Shown here one piece after another: positions 55,276 to 63,732 of a DNA stretch of 64,000 nt. Made by a program: the position numbers and the translations under genes. The notes beneath the pieces were generated by a model that was not told the DNA's origin, made no database searches, and saw only the letters and a list, made by a program, of their open reading frames with translations. The stretch lies in assembly GCA_963800285.1 (NCBI GenBank), contig CAWDAL010000009.1:62001-126000 (forward strand), written 5' to 3'. Each line of letters starts with the position of its first letter. Position 1 is the stretch's first letter. This DNA is from DASUPK01 sp963800285 (lineage in GTDB: Bacteria > Actinomycetota > Thermoleophilia > Solirubrobacterales > 70-9).

Positions 55276-55857
55276 TTGCGGTCAGAAACTCTCAGCAGGA
55301 GCAGGAAACTCGCCTTCGCAGGGCTGCTGTTGGTCGCTTCGCTCGGCGCGGCGGTGCCGGCCATGGCCCAGACCGGCGGGACCGGCTCGCCGGGCAGCGT
55401 CAGCACGACGACGCCGACCCCGACGGCCCCGAGCGGGACGGCGCAGATCCGGCCCAACGGCAAGGCCATCCCGCCCGCCAACGCGCCGCGGCAGGTCCGC
55501 AAGGCGATCAAGGCGGCGAACAGGATCCACAAGCGCCACTACATCTGGGGCGGCGGGCACCGCAGCTTCAAGTCCAAGGGCTACGACTGCTCTGGCGCGG
55601 TCAGCTACGTGCTGCACGCGGCGGGACTGCTCAGGAGCCCGATGGCCTCCGGGCCGCTGATGGCCTGGGGGGTCCCCGGCATCGGCTCCTGGATCACGGT
55701 GTACGCCAACCGGACCCACGCCTGGATGACGGTCGCCGGCCTGCGGTTCGACACCTCCGCGGCCGGGGAGTCCCTCAGCCAGGGCTCCGGACCACGGTGG
55801 CGTTTCAACATGCGCACCGCCACGGGCTATTCCACCCGCTTCTCCCCAGGCCTCTAG
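55276..55857 (+). CDS. Secreted NlpC/P60-like peptidoglycan hydrolase, paralogue 2
   Basis: 193 aa from TTG 55276; AAGGAG lies 8 nt upstream at the end of the riboswitch. Signal peptide (KLAFAGLLLVASLGAAVPAM), TG/ST-rich linker, then YIWGGGHRSFKSKGYDCSGA with Cys105 and His148 in NRTHAWMTVAGLRFDTS. It is closely related to paralogues 1 and 3, implying tandem duplication. Cyclic-di-AMP would repress expression, tying wall cleavage to osmotic or growth state. Confidence 0.85.
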   Translation: MRSETLSRSRKLAFAGLLLVASLGAAVPAMAQTGGTGSPGSVSTTTPTPTAPSGTAQIRPNGKAIPPANAPRQVRKAIKAANRIHKRHYIWGGGHRSFKSKGYDCSGAVSYVLHAAGLLRSPMASGPLMAWGVPGIGSWITVYANRTHAWMTVAGLRFDTSAAGESLSQGSGPRWRFNMRTATGYSTRFSPGL

Positions 55858-55873
55858 CCGCCGCGCGGCGGCT
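55856..55873 (+). terminator. Palindromic hairpin after paralogue 2
   Basis: AGCCGCCGCGCGGCGGCT is a perfect 18-bp palindrome starting inside the stop codon. A C-rich stretch, not a U-run, follows. Confidence 0.45.
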
Positions 55874-56041
55874 CCCCGAGGCCACCTCTCCTCCCCTAGG
55901 TACGCCGCGTCGCCTCTCCCGGGGCGGCGCGGCGTTGTGCCGTTTCAGGGCCGTTCATTCGCATCCGCCGCGGGAAGGAGCCTGACTCGCGGGCGTCGAA
56001 TCCAAAGATCGTGCCTGAAATCACGAGCAAACGGTTGTCGA

Positions 56042-56071
56042 TTGCAAGGGATCTCTCACGTTTGGTAAGGT
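56042..56071 (+). promoter_or_regulatory. Promoter for riboswitch 2 transcript
   Basis: TTGCAA (56042-56047), 18 bp, TAAGGT (56066-56071); the predicted start is near 56078, a few bases before the riboswitch. It differs from the promoters of paralogues 1 and 2 in lacking the GTGAG-N6-CTCAC dyad. Confidence 0.5.
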
Positions 56072-56080
56072 CCCGCGCCA

Positions 56081-56220
56081 GTTACGCCGAGTCCCATCCC
56101 CAAGAGGCGATGGGAGCGGGGGAACCAAGTTTTGGGGCTAACCCACCGCAGTCGAAGGGTGGGGGCGCAGGCTCCTCGAGCGCCAGCCCGTCAGCTAACC
56201 CCGCAGGCCTGCAAAGGAGA
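56081..56220 (+). promoter_or_regulatory. Cyclic-di-AMP riboswitch (ydaO-yuaA class), copy 2
   Basis: TTACGCCGAGTCCC, then GAGCGGGGGAACCAAG, TTGGGGCTAACCCACC, and AGCCCGTCAGCTAACCCCGC followed by GCAAAGGAGAACTG. The core matches copy 1 almost exactly while P-stem arms differ with compensating changes (for example TCCCATC/GATGGGA against CCCGGCCC/GGACCGGG), which argues for a conserved fold. It precedes paralogue 3. Confidence 0.88.
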
Positions 56221-56227
56221 ACTGTCG

Positions 56228-56815
56228 ATGCGAAGCACACCTAGCTCCAAGCGTCGCCTCGCAGTGGCGGGGGTCACAGCGATTTGCGTTCTGGCCGCGG
56301 CAGTGCCCGCCGCCGCCCAGACCGGCGGCGTCGGCTCGCCCGGCGACACCACGGCGCCGACCACCACGACTGCGCCCGTCGGCCCTCCCGGGCACGCGAA
56401 GGTGCGCAAGGACGGCACCGCCGTGGCGCCCGCAGACGCGCCCGCCAACATCCAGGCGGCGATCGCCGCGGCTAACGCGATCCACACCTATCCCTATCAC
56501 TGGGGTGGTGGGCACCGGTCCTTCACGGACACCGGGTACGACTGCTCGGGCTCCGTCAGCTACGTGCTGCATGCTGCGGGCCTGCTGGCGAGCCCAATGA
56601 CATCCGGCGGATTCGCTTCGAGCTGGGGCCTGCCTGGGAAGGGACGCTGGATCACCGTCTACGGCAATTCCAGTCACGTCTACATGATCCTTGCCGGGTT
56701 GCGATTCGACACCTCCTCCGGCGGCGATCGGTGGAACCAGGGCAGCGGCCCACGCTGGCGCAAGAAGAAGCGCAAGCCGCGCGGCTTCACCGCCAAGTAC
56801 GCCCCCGGCTACTAG
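56228..56815 (+). CDS. Secreted NlpC/P60-like peptidoglycan hydrolase, paralogue 3
   Basis: 195 aa from ATG 56228; AAAGGAG upstream. Signal peptide (LAVAGVTAICVLAAAVPAAA), linker with TTAPTTTTAP, then HWGGGHRSFTDTGYDCSGSV with Cys106 and His150 in NSSHVYMILAGLRFDTSSGG. The C-terminus has a basic stretch (RWRKKKRKPRGF). Third member of the tandem set. Its start codon is ATG, whereas paralogues 1 and 2 use TTG, so basal translation may be higher here. Confidence 0.85.
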   Translation: MRSTPSSKRRLAVAGVTAICVLAAAVPAAAQTGGVGSPGDTTAPTTTTAPVGPPGHAKVRKDGTAVAPADAPANIQAAIAAANAIHTYPYHWGGGHRSFTDTGYDCSGSVSYVLHAAGLLASPMTSGGFASSWGLPGKGRWITVYGNSSHVYMILAGLRFDTSSGGDRWNQGSGPRWRKKKRKPRGFTAKYAPGY

Positions 56816-57054
56816 CCCGAACGTAGATAGCGGGATGGCCAAGGCTTCCCGGCAAGATTGTCCATCGCGTCCTCGCGAGGCAGGGGGCGCTCGGATATAC
56901 CTATGTCCTGACCGGGGGCGGCGTTGTACGGTGCGCACAGCCGAGCCGGTTCAGGGAAGCCAGCGAAGGAGACGCAGTAGCCTCGACCCAGGCAACCACG
57001 AGTGAGGAGAAGTCCGGCGCGGCTCCCGGCGAGGCCGACGTCCGCCTGGTCGGC

Positions 57055-58041
57055 GTGAGCAAGCAATACGGCGAGGTCGCCGCGGTGGCAGACCTGGACC
57101 TCGAGGTGAAGCGCGGAGAGTTCTTCACCCTGCTCGGCCCGTCCGGATCCGGCAAGACCACCACCCTTCGCATGATCGCCGGCTTCGAGGAGCCGGACGC
57201 CGGCCGAGTCGAGCTGGGAGGGAACGACGTCACCGGCCTGCCGCCCTACGACCGCTCGGTCAACACGGTCTTCCAGGACTACGCGCTCTTCCCCCACATG
57301 ACGGTGGGGGACAACGTCGCCTACGGGCTGCGCGTGAAGGGCGTCGAGAAGGCGGAGCGCCGGAAGCGCGCCTCGGAGGCGCTCGCGACGGTGCAGCTCG
57401 CGGGCTACGAGGGACGCAAGCCGAATCAGCTCTCGGGGGGACAGCAGCAGCGCGTCGCGCTGGCCCGGGCAATCATCAACGAGCCTCGGGTCCTCTTGCT
57501 CGATGAGCCGCTCGGCGCCCTCGACCTGAAGCTGCGCGAGCAGATGCAGGTGGAGCTGAAGGCGATCCAGGGGCAGGTCGGGATCACGTTCATCTATGTG
57601 ACCCACGACCAGGAGGAGGCGCTGACGATGTCGGATCGCATCGCCGTCTTCAACGATGGCCGGATCGAGCAGATCGGGCCGCCGACCGAGATCTACGAGC
57701 GGCCCCGGAACGCGTTCGTCGCCGGCTTCGTCGGCGTCTCGAACCTGCTCGAGCGCGACGGCCGGCGCTTCACGGTGCGCCCCGAGAAGATCTCGTTCAT
57801 CGCGAACGGGAGCGCGCCGCAGGGACTTCACGTCGAGGAGGGGACCATCAAGGATGTCTCCTACGCCGGGATGATCACTCGCTATCTCGTCGACCTCGAA
57901 GCGGGGGGGCAGCTCCAAATCGTCCGCCAGAACCTGGAGACGACCTCCGCGGAGGTCCAGGCAGAACGCGGCCGCAAAGTGAAAATTGGATGGCGAGCGG
58001 ATCAGACCGTCGCCGTAAAGGGAGAGGAGGAAGGAAAGTGA
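57055..58041 (+). CDS. potA: Spermidine/putrescine-type ABC transporter ATP-binding protein
   Basis: At least 328 aa. Walker A GPSGSGKTTT, Q-loop FQDYALFPHM, signature LSGGQQQRVALARAI, Walker B LLLDEPLGALD, H-loop THDQEEAL and a C-terminal TOBE-like domain (TVRPEKISF), as in PotA. GTG 57055 is the first standard start, but the first beta-strand (VRLVGVSKQYG) begins earlier. In frame upstream, AAGGAG (56966-56971) is followed at normal spacing by GTA 56977, so the true start is unclear. The 3' end overlaps the binding-protein gene by GTGA. Confidence 0.88.
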   Translation: MSKQYGEVAAVADLDLEVKRGEFFTLLGPSGSGKTTTLRMIAGFEEPDAGRVELGGNDVTGLPPYDRSVNTVFQDYALFPHMTVGDNVAYGLRVKGVEKAERRKRASEALATVQLAGYEGRKPNQLSGGQQQRVALARAIINEPRVLLLDEPLGALDLKLREQMQVELKAIQGQVGITFIYVTHDQEEALTMSDRIAVFNDGRIEQIGPPTEIYERPRNAFVAGFVGVSNLLERDGRRFTVRPEKISFIANGSAPQGLHVEEGTIKDVSYAGMITRYLVDLEAGGQLQIVRQNLETTSAEVQAERGRKVKIGWRADQTVAVKGEEEGK

Positions 58042-59267
58042 GCAGATTCAGAGCTCGCTCCGCCTGGCTGCCCGCCGCGATCGTCGGAGGGCTCGCCGCC
58101 ACGATGTTGGTGGTCGCCGGGTGTGGTGGAAGCAGCAGCAGCAACGACAACGGCAGCGCCCAGAAGTCCGTGGGAGCCGGTGAGGGGCAGTTGAACCTCG
58201 TCGCCTGGCCCGGATACGTCGCCGACCCGTGGAAGTCCGACTTCGAGAAGCAGACGGGCTGCCAGATCAAGCTGAAGGAGGCCGGCACCTCGGACGAGAT
58301 GGTCGACCTGATGCGAACGGGTCAGTGGGATGGTGTCTCGGCCTCGGGCAACGCAACGGCGAAGCTCGTCTCCGGGGGTGACGTCGCGCCGGTCAACACC
58401 GATCTGGTGCCGAACTACGCGACGATCTTCGACGACCTCAAGAACCAGCCCTACAACACGTTCGACGGGAAGCCCTACGGGATCCCGCACGGGCGCGGGG
58501 CGAACCTCCTGATGTCGAACTCGAACGACGTCAAGCCGAACCCGACGTCGTGGTCGGTGATGCTCGATCCCGCTCAGGCGGCCAAGTACAAGGGCAAGAT
58601 CAGCGTGTACGACGATCCCATCTACATCGCGGACGCCGCCGTTTACCTGAAGGCGCACCAGCCCGACCTGGGGATCACCGATCCCTATGAGCTCGACGAC
58701 AAGCAATTCAGTGCGGCCGTCGACCTGCTCAAGCAGCAGCACCCGAACGTCGGTGAGTACTGGTCCGACGCCGCCAAGCAGATCAACTCGTTCTCCAACG
58801 GAGACGTGGTGGTCGGGACGACGTGGCAGTACCAGTACTTCGCGCTGCTGGCCGACAACCAGCCGATGCAGGCTCCTGGGGCCGACACCGGGTTCCAGCC
58901 GACCGAGGGCGCGACGGGCTGGTCCGACACGTGGATGATCGCGAAGAACGCGGCTCATCCGAACTGCATGTACAAGTGGATGGATTTCATCGTCTCGCCC
59001 GAGGCCAACGCCGAGGTCGCTCAGTACTTCGGTGAGGCGCCGGCCCAGAGCAAGTCGTGCGATCCATCCACGCTGACCGCGGCCGCGAAGGCCGACGACC
59101 TACCGGCGGATCCGAAGTTCTGCGACGAGTACCACGCAGCGGATCCGAACTTCTGGAAGAACACGTACTACTGGAAGGTTCCGGTTGCGGACTGCGGCGA
59201 TGACCGCGGCGACACATGCAAGGACTACAACGACTGGTCCGCTGCATGGACCCAGATCAAGGGTTGA
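58038..59267 (+). CDS. potD: Polyamine-type ABC transporter substrate-binding lipoprotein
   Basis: 409 aa from GTG 58038, overlapping the ATPase stop. Lipoprotein signal ending LVVAGCGGSSSS (lipobox with Cys near residue 28). The mature part has LNLVAWPGYVADPW, YGIPHGRGANLLM and TGWSDTWMIAKNAAHPN, characteristic of PotD/PotF-like polyamine-binding proteins, with extra cysteines near the C-terminus. It is anchored outside the membrane and delivers ligand to the permeases. Substrate may be spermidine, putrescine or another small amine. Confidence 0.88.
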   Translation: MSRFRARSAWLPAAIVGGLAATMLVVAGCGGSSSSNDNGSAQKSVGAGEGQLNLVAWPGYVADPWKSDFEKQTGCQIKLKEAGTSDEMVDLMRTGQWDGVSASGNATAKLVSGGDVAPVNTDLVPNYATIFDDLKNQPYNTFDGKPYGIPHGRGANLLMSNSNDVKPNPTSWSVMLDPAQAAKYKGKISVYDDPIYIADAAVYLKAHQPDLGITDPYELDDKQFSAAVDLLKQQHPNVGEYWSDAAKQINSFSNGDVVVGTTWQYQYFALLADNQPMQAPGADTGFQPTEGATGWSDTWMIAKNAAHPNCMYKWMDFIVSPEANAEVAQYFGEAPAQSKSCDPSTLTAAAKADDLPADPKFCDEYHAADPNFWKNTYYWKVPVADCGDDRGDTCKDYNDWSAAWTQIKG

Positions 59268-59276
59268 TTAGCGAGT

Positions 59277-59350
59277 CATGGAAGCGGCCGGCCTAACGAC
59301 CGGCCGCGGAAGGAGGTCGGCGAGCCGCAGGCTCGCCGACCTCTTCCATG
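59277..59350 (+). repeat. Nested hairpins at the binding-protein/permease junction
   Basis: GCGGCCGG/CCGGCCGC (59284-59291/59300-59307) and a perfect 14-bp stem GAGGTCGGCGAGCC/GGCTCGCCGACCTC (59313-59326/59330-59343) are enclosed by CATGGAAG/CTTCCATG (59277-59284/59343-59350). The outer pairing covers the permease ATG at 59278, so it can limit permease translation or stabilise the upstream message. Confidence 0.7.
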
Positions 59351-60177
59351 GCCGCTCCCGCCTGCAGGTCGGGGCGCTGCTGAGCGGCCCGCTCGCGTGG
59401 CTGGTCGTCCTCTACCTGGGATCCCTGGCGGTCCTCCTGATCGCCTCGTTCTGGAGCGTCGACGCCCTCAGCGGCGAGCTGATCAAGGGCTTCACGTTCG
59501 ACAACTACAAGGAGCTCTGGAACACCGACGTCTACCGGACGGTGGCTTTCCGCACGATCGGCATCGCCTCGGCCGTGACGGTGACCGACGCGATGCTCGC
59601 CTTTCCGATCGCCTTCTACATGGCGAAGATCGCCTCACCCAGGGCCAAGGGCTTCCTGATCGTTGCGGTGCTGATGCCCCTCTGGTCGTTCTACCTGGTC
59701 AAGGTCTACGCCTGGCAGACGATGCTCGGCGCCAACGGCATGATCAACTGGGCGCTCGACCCGCTGGGCATCAACGGCCCGGGTTTCGGGGCGACCGCGG
59801 TGTGGATCGTGGAGAGCTACCTGTGGCTCCCGTACATGATCCTCCCGATCTACGCGGGGCTCGAGCGCATCCCTGACTCCCTGCTCTCGGCCTCCGAGGA
59901 CCTCGGGGCCAAGCCGCTCCTCACCTTCCGGCGAGTGATCCTGCCCCTCGCCTTCCCCGCCATCGTGGCGGGATCGATCTTCACCTTCTCGCTGACGATG
60001 GGCGACTACATCACGCCCTCTCTCGTCTCCCCGGACACCCAGTTCATCGGGAACGTCGTCTTCACCAGTCACACCAACAACCTGCCCCTGGCGTCCGCGT
60101 TCGCGACCGTCCCGATCGCCGTGATGGTCGTCTACCTGCTGATCGCCCGCCGTCTCGGGGCCTTCGAGCACCTCTAG
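59278..60177 (+). CDS. potB: Polyamine-type ABC transporter permease 1
   Basis: 299 aa. Six membrane helices and the EAA loop ASEDLGAKPLLTFRRVILPL that contacts the ATPase, as in PotB. The first ~40 residues are cytoplasmic and are encoded by the strong hairpins described at 59277-59350; no alternative in-frame start exists downstream before the first helix. No clear ribosome binding site is visible. Confidence 0.88.
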   Translation: MEAAGLTTGRGRRSASRRLADLFHGRSRLQVGALLSGPLAWLVVLYLGSLAVLLIASFWSVDALSGELIKGFTFDNYKELWNTDVYRTVAFRTIGIASAVTVTDAMLAFPIAFYMAKIASPRAKGFLIVAVLMPLWSFYLVKVYAWQTMLGANGMINWALDPLGINGPGFGATAVWIVESYLWLPYMILPIYAGLERIPDSLLSASEDLGAKPLLTFRRVILPLAFPAIVAGSIFTFSLTMGDYITPSLVSPDTQFIGNVVFTSHTNNLPLASAFATVPIAVMVVYLLIARRLGAFEHL

Positions 60178-60181
60178 TCCG

Positions 60182-61039
60182 ATGACGCTCTCCCCCAAGT
60201 ACAGGAACCTGCTGCGCGTCGGCGTCGGGATCACTCTCGCCTTCATCTACATCCCGCTGCTGGTGATCGCGATCTACGCGTTCAACGGCGGGACGACCCT
60301 GAAGTGGCCGCTGGAAAGCGTCACGACTCACTGGTTCGGCGACGCGATCCGCGACCATGCCGCACGCACGGCCTTCTTCACCTCGATCAAGGTCGGAGTC
60401 GCGGCCACGGCGATCGCGCTGGTCCTCGGCACGCTCGCCTCGTTCGCGGTCGCGCGCCACCGCTTCTTCGGGCGGGAGACCGTCTCGTTCCTGGTGGTGA
60501 TCCCGATCGCGCTGCCGGGCATCGTCACCGGCCTCGCCCTGAGCGACACCTTCACGCAGGTGCTCGGCGTGACGCTCGGGCTCTTCACCGTGATCGTCGC
60601 CCACGCCACCTTCTGCATCGTCGTCATCTACAACAACGTGATCGCCCGCCTGAGACGGGTGTCGGCCAACCTCGAGGAGGCTTCCGCCGACCTCGGCGCC
60701 CACACCTGGCAGACCTTCCGTCACATCACGCTTCCCAACATGCAGACGGCCCTCGTCGCCGGCGCACTGCTCGCCTTCGCGCTCTCCTTCGACGAGATCA
60801 TCGTCACCACGTTCACCCTCGGCGGTGGCCAGCAGACCCTGCCCGTCTGGATCCTCGACAACCTGTTCCGCGGCCAGCAGCTGCCGATCACCAACGTCGT
60901 CGCCGTGATCGTCGTCCTGATCTCGATCATCCCCGTCTACATCGCGCACCGGCTGACCCGCGAGGAGTCGATCAGCGCGCGGGGAGGCGGCGGAGCGGAG
61001 CCGGCGACCTCCGCTGAGGCCGCGGTCGTCGTCAACTGA
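60182..61039 (+). CDS. potC: Polyamine-type ABC transporter permease 2
   Basis: 285 aa. Six membrane helices and the EAA loop EASADLGAHTWQTFRHITLP, as in PotC. It starts 4 nt after permease 1. The C-terminal 20 residues (ARGGGGAEPATSAEAAVVVN) form a soluble tail not typical of the family. It completes the potA-D-B-C operon. Confidence 0.88.
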   Translation: MTLSPKYRNLLRVGVGITLAFIYIPLLVIAIYAFNGGTTLKWPLESVTTHWFGDAIRDHAARTAFFTSIKVGVAATAIALVLGTLASFAVARHRFFGRETVSFLVVIPIALPGIVTGLALSDTFTQVLGVTLGLFTVIVAHATFCIVVIYNNVIARLRRVSANLEEASADLGAHTWQTFRHITLPNMQTALVAGALLAFALSFDEIIVTTFTLGGGQQTLPVWILDNLFRGQQLPITNVVAVIVVLISIIPVYIAHRLTREESISARGGGGAEPATSAEAAVVVN

Positions 61040-61062
61040 TCTCGCCGTAGACTCACCCAGCC

Positions 61063-61725
61063 ATGCGGGTTCGCCAGGGAGCCGTCGCGGTGGTTGCGCT
61101 CTGCCTGCTCATCGGGCTGGGTTCCCAGGCCCATGGGGCGGGCGAGCCGGCATTCGGCTGCAAGGAGGTCCATCGCGGCAAGGCGACGATCGACCCGAAC
61201 CCCAAGGGAAGGGCGCCGGTCGCGATCGGCGACTCGACGATGATCCTGCCGATCCCGAACCTGGACGCGGTCGGCTACTCCGTCAATGCCCGTGGCTGCC
61301 GCGGCTTCCGGGAGGCGGTCAACATCGCGAGGAAGCTCAAGGCGAAGCGCCACCTCCCCCACCTGGTCCTGATCAATGCCTACGGCAACGGCGGCGTGAA
61401 CCCGGAGCTGATCTCCGAGGCGCTCGACGTGCTCGGGCGTAAGCGCGTCCTCGGCCTGGTCACCGCCTACAACGCCGACACCGGCCATCCGCCGGCCCCC
61501 GACACCGACGCCCTCTTCAAGGCGGCCAGGCAATACCGGCACAGGATCTTCGTCCTGGATTGGGTGAAGTACAGCCGCTCACACCACAAGGCCGAACCGA
61601 AGCCCGGCGCCTGGTTCCTGCCCGACCTCTACCACCCGAACTACACCGGCGCCGACGCGTACGCGACGTTCCTGACCCGGGCTCTACCGCTGGCGAAGAA
61701 CGGTCACTTCCCGCCCTTGCCCTGA
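61063..61725 (+). CDS. Secreted SGNH-hydrolase-like protein, paralogue A
   Basis: 220 aa. Signal peptide (VAVVALCLLIGLGSQAHGAG). The catalytic Ser is likely in PVAIGDSTMILPIP (GDS motif) and the DxxH pair in FLPDLYHPNYTGADAYATFL, consistent with the SGNH/GDSL fold. The homologous gene on the opposite strand (61704-62375) shares GYxxNARGCR, HLPHLV and LDWVxYS. Proteins of this kind often act in O-acetylation of surface polymers with an MBOAT partner, which is present downstream. Confidence 0.7.
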   Translation: MRVRQGAVAVVALCLLIGLGSQAHGAGEPAFGCKEVHRGKATIDPNPKGRAPVAIGDSTMILPIPNLDAVGYSVNARGCRGFREAVNIARKLKAKRHLPHLVLINAYGNGGVNPELISEALDVLGRKRVLGLVTAYNADTGHPPAPDTDALFKAARQYRHRIFVLDWVKYSRSHHKAEPKPGAWFLPDLYHPNYTGADAYATFLTRALPLAKNGHFPPLP

Positions 61726-62375
61726 CCCTTGCCGCCGTTCGGGGGCTTCGCGAGTGGGATGAGCTTCTTGAGCAGCCGGGCGAACGCCTTCGCGCCGCTG
61801 AAGGTGAGGTGCAGGCCGTCCGGCTGGAACCAGCTCGAGTGCCCCGCGCTGTAGCGGACCCAGTCGAGGACCTTGACGCGCTCGGGATCGCGCTGGCCCG
61901 CGTTGCGGATCACCTTCGCGTCGTTTGACTCGCCTCCACCGAGCTCGCGCGGCGTCACCAGGCCGAGCTTGCGCTTCGGCCCGAGGATCTTCTTCGCCTG
62001 CTGGATCTGGCCGGCGGTGACCGACGCGTCCGCGCCCAGCGCCAGCACCACGAGGTGCGGGAGCTCGTGGCGGCGCCGGCTGTCGCGCAACAGCCGCAGC
62101 CCCTCCGCGAACTGACGGCAGCCGCGAGCGTTCGCCTTGTAGCCCACCCGGGCGAGGGCGGGCAGGGCGAGGAGCATCGAGGAGTCTCCGACCGCCAGGG
62201 GCGGCCGGGGCGCGACCTTGTGCTTCGGAGTCGCGACCTCGACCCCGCCGCAGCCCGCCCGGGCCGCCGGCGCCGACAGAGCCGCCACGACGGCCACGAG
62301 GGCGGCGCCGAGCGTGATCCGTACTCTGACGCCCGTGCTCTTCCCGACAATCGAGTTCGCGATCTTCTTTCCCAT
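61704..62375 (-). CDS. Secreted SGNH-hydrolase-like protein, paralogue B
   Basis: 223 aa. Signal peptide (VRITLGAALVAVVAALSAPA). PPLAVGDSSMLLALPALARV carries the GDS serine; QPDGLHLTFSGAKAFARLLK the Asp/His pair. The C-terminus is Gly/Lys-rich (GGKGQGKGGK) and its last 22 nt overlap the convergent paralogue A. The start at 62375 overlaps the divergent MBOAT gene by 41 nt. Arrangement of two convergent copies suggests inverted duplication of one ancestral gene. Confidence 0.7.
   Translation of the reverse strand: MGKKIANSIVGKSTGVRVRITLGAALVAVVAALSAPAARAGCGGVEVATPKHKVAPRPPLAVGDSSMLLALPALARVGYKANARGCRQFAEGLRLLRDSRRRHELPHLVVLALGADASVTAGQIQQAKKILGPKRKLGLVTPRELGGGESNDAKVIRNAGQRDPERVKVLDWVRYSAGHSSWFQPDGLHLTFSGAKAFARLLKKLIPLAKPPNGGKGQGKGGK
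62322..62327 (+). promoter_or_regulatory. -10 box TACTCT, leaderless promoter for MBOAT
   Basis: TACTCT, then 7 nt, then GTG 62335. Confidence 0.45.
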
Positions 62376-63732
62376 CGTCCTGGCTTTGTCCTGGGCGCTG
62401 ATGCCCCGGCAGCAGCTCTGGAAACCTTTCATCGTCGTCGCAAGCTATGTGTTCTACGCAGCGGCCGATCCGCGCTTCTGCCTGCTGCTCGCCTCGATCA
62501 CGCTGGTCAGCCAGCTCGCTGTCGTCGCCATCCACCGGACCGAGGACGAGCGCCTGCGGAAGTGGTTCACGGCGGGCGGAGTCGTCTTCGACCTCGGCAT
62601 CCTGGCCGTCTTCAAGTACTACGGGTTCTTCGTCACTGACGTCTCCGACGTCCTTGACTCGGTCGGGCTCGGCATGCCCCTGCCGCTGGTCACGATCGCC
62701 CTGCCCGTCGGGGTCAGCTTCTTCAGCTTCCAGGCGGTCACCTACGTCGTCGACGTGAAGCGCCGTCAGACCGAGCCGGCCTCACTGCTCGACGCCGCGA
62801 TCTACCTGAGCTTCTTCCCCCACCTCGTCGCCGGGCCGATCGTCCGCGCGAGCGAGTTCCTGCCCCAGCTGAAGAAGCCCAGGGATCCGGACCGGGTGGC
62901 CGTCGGCGCCGGCCTGACGCTGATCGCCCTCGGGCTGATCAAGAAGGTGATGATCGCCGACTACCTCGCCCGCGAGGTGGTCGACAAGGTCTTCGCCGTG
63001 CCGCAGGCCTACAGCGCGCCGGACGCGATCCTCGCCGCCTACGCCTACGCGGCCCAGATCTTCTGCGACTTCTCGGGCTACACGGACATGGCGATCGGCC
63101 TGGCGCTGCTGATGGGCTTCGTCTTCCCGCAGAACTTCAACAGCCCCTATCGGGCCACCGGCTTCCGCGACTTCTGGCGACGCTGGCACATGACCCTGTC
63201 GCGCTTCTTGCGCGACTACCTCTACATCCCGCTGGGGGGCAACCGGAAGGGACGGGTCCGTACCTACATCAACCTGATGCTGACCATGGCGCTCGGCGGC
63301 CTCTGGCACGGCGCCGCCTGGAACTTCGTCGCCTGGGGCGCCTACCACGGCACCGGCCTCTCGGCCGAGCATGCGATCAACGGCCGCCTCGGCCGGATCT
63401 TCCCCGGCTGGCTGCGTTGGTTCGTCACCTTCAACCTGATCGTCGTGGGCTGGATCCTGTTCCGCTCGACCGACCTGAGCATCTTCGGCGACTACATGTC
63501 CGCGCTGGTCCGCTCCGGGCCGGCGACGCTCTACTCGGTCCCGGTGGTCGGAGCGATCCTGCTCGTGGTCGGCCTCCAGCTGCTGCCCGAGCGCCCGATG
63601 GAGGGCATCGAGCTCCGCCTCGGGCGGCTCCAACCGCTCCTGCTGGGAGTCCTCCTCGCCTTGGTCGTGATCGTCGTTGGGGCGACGGTGCCGAGCCAGG
63701 GTGTCCCCCCCTTCATCTACTTCCGCTTCTGA
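62335..63732 (+). CDS. MBOAT-family O-acyltransferase (AlgI/DltB-like)
   Basis: 465 aa from GTG 62335 (native N-terminus LFPTIEFAIFFPIVLALSWA, typical AlgI start). Multi-helix membrane protein with FFSFQAVTYVVDVKRRQTEP, FFPHLVAGPIVRASEFLPQL, FRDFWRRWHMTLSRFLRDYL and the catalytic His in LGGLWHGAAWNFVAWGAYHG. Such proteins transfer acyl (usually acetyl) groups across the membrane to polysaccharide or peptidoglycan with SGNH partners. TGATG overlap with the next gene indicates co-translation. Confidence 0.92.
   Translation: MLFPTIEFAIFFPIVLALSWALMPRQQLWKPFIVVASYVFYAAADPRFCLLLASITLVSQLAVVAIHRTEDERLRKWFTAGGVVFDLGILAVFKYYGFFVTDVSDVLDSVGLGMPLPLVTIALPVGVSFFSFQAVTYVVDVKRRQTEPASLLDAAIYLSFFPHLVAGPIVRASEFLPQLKKPRDPDRVAVGAGLTLIALGLIKKVMIADYLAREVVDKVFAVPQAYSAPDAILAAYAYAAQIFCDFSGYTDMAIGLALLMGFVFPQNFNSPYRATGFRDFWRRWHMTLSRFLRDYLYIPLGGNRKGRVRTYINLMLTMALGGLWHGAAWNFVAWGAYHGTGLSAEHAINGRLGRIFPGWLRWFVTFNLIVVGWILFRSTDLSIFGDYMSALVRSGPATLYSVPVVGAILLVVGLQLLPERPMEGIELRLGRLQPLLLGVLLALVVIVVGATVPSQGVPPFIYFRF

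Noticed and set aside
56812..57918. 368-codon minus-strand frame opposite the transporter ATPase
   Set aside because: The ATPase motifs on the plus strand are complete, and the minus product shows no domain.
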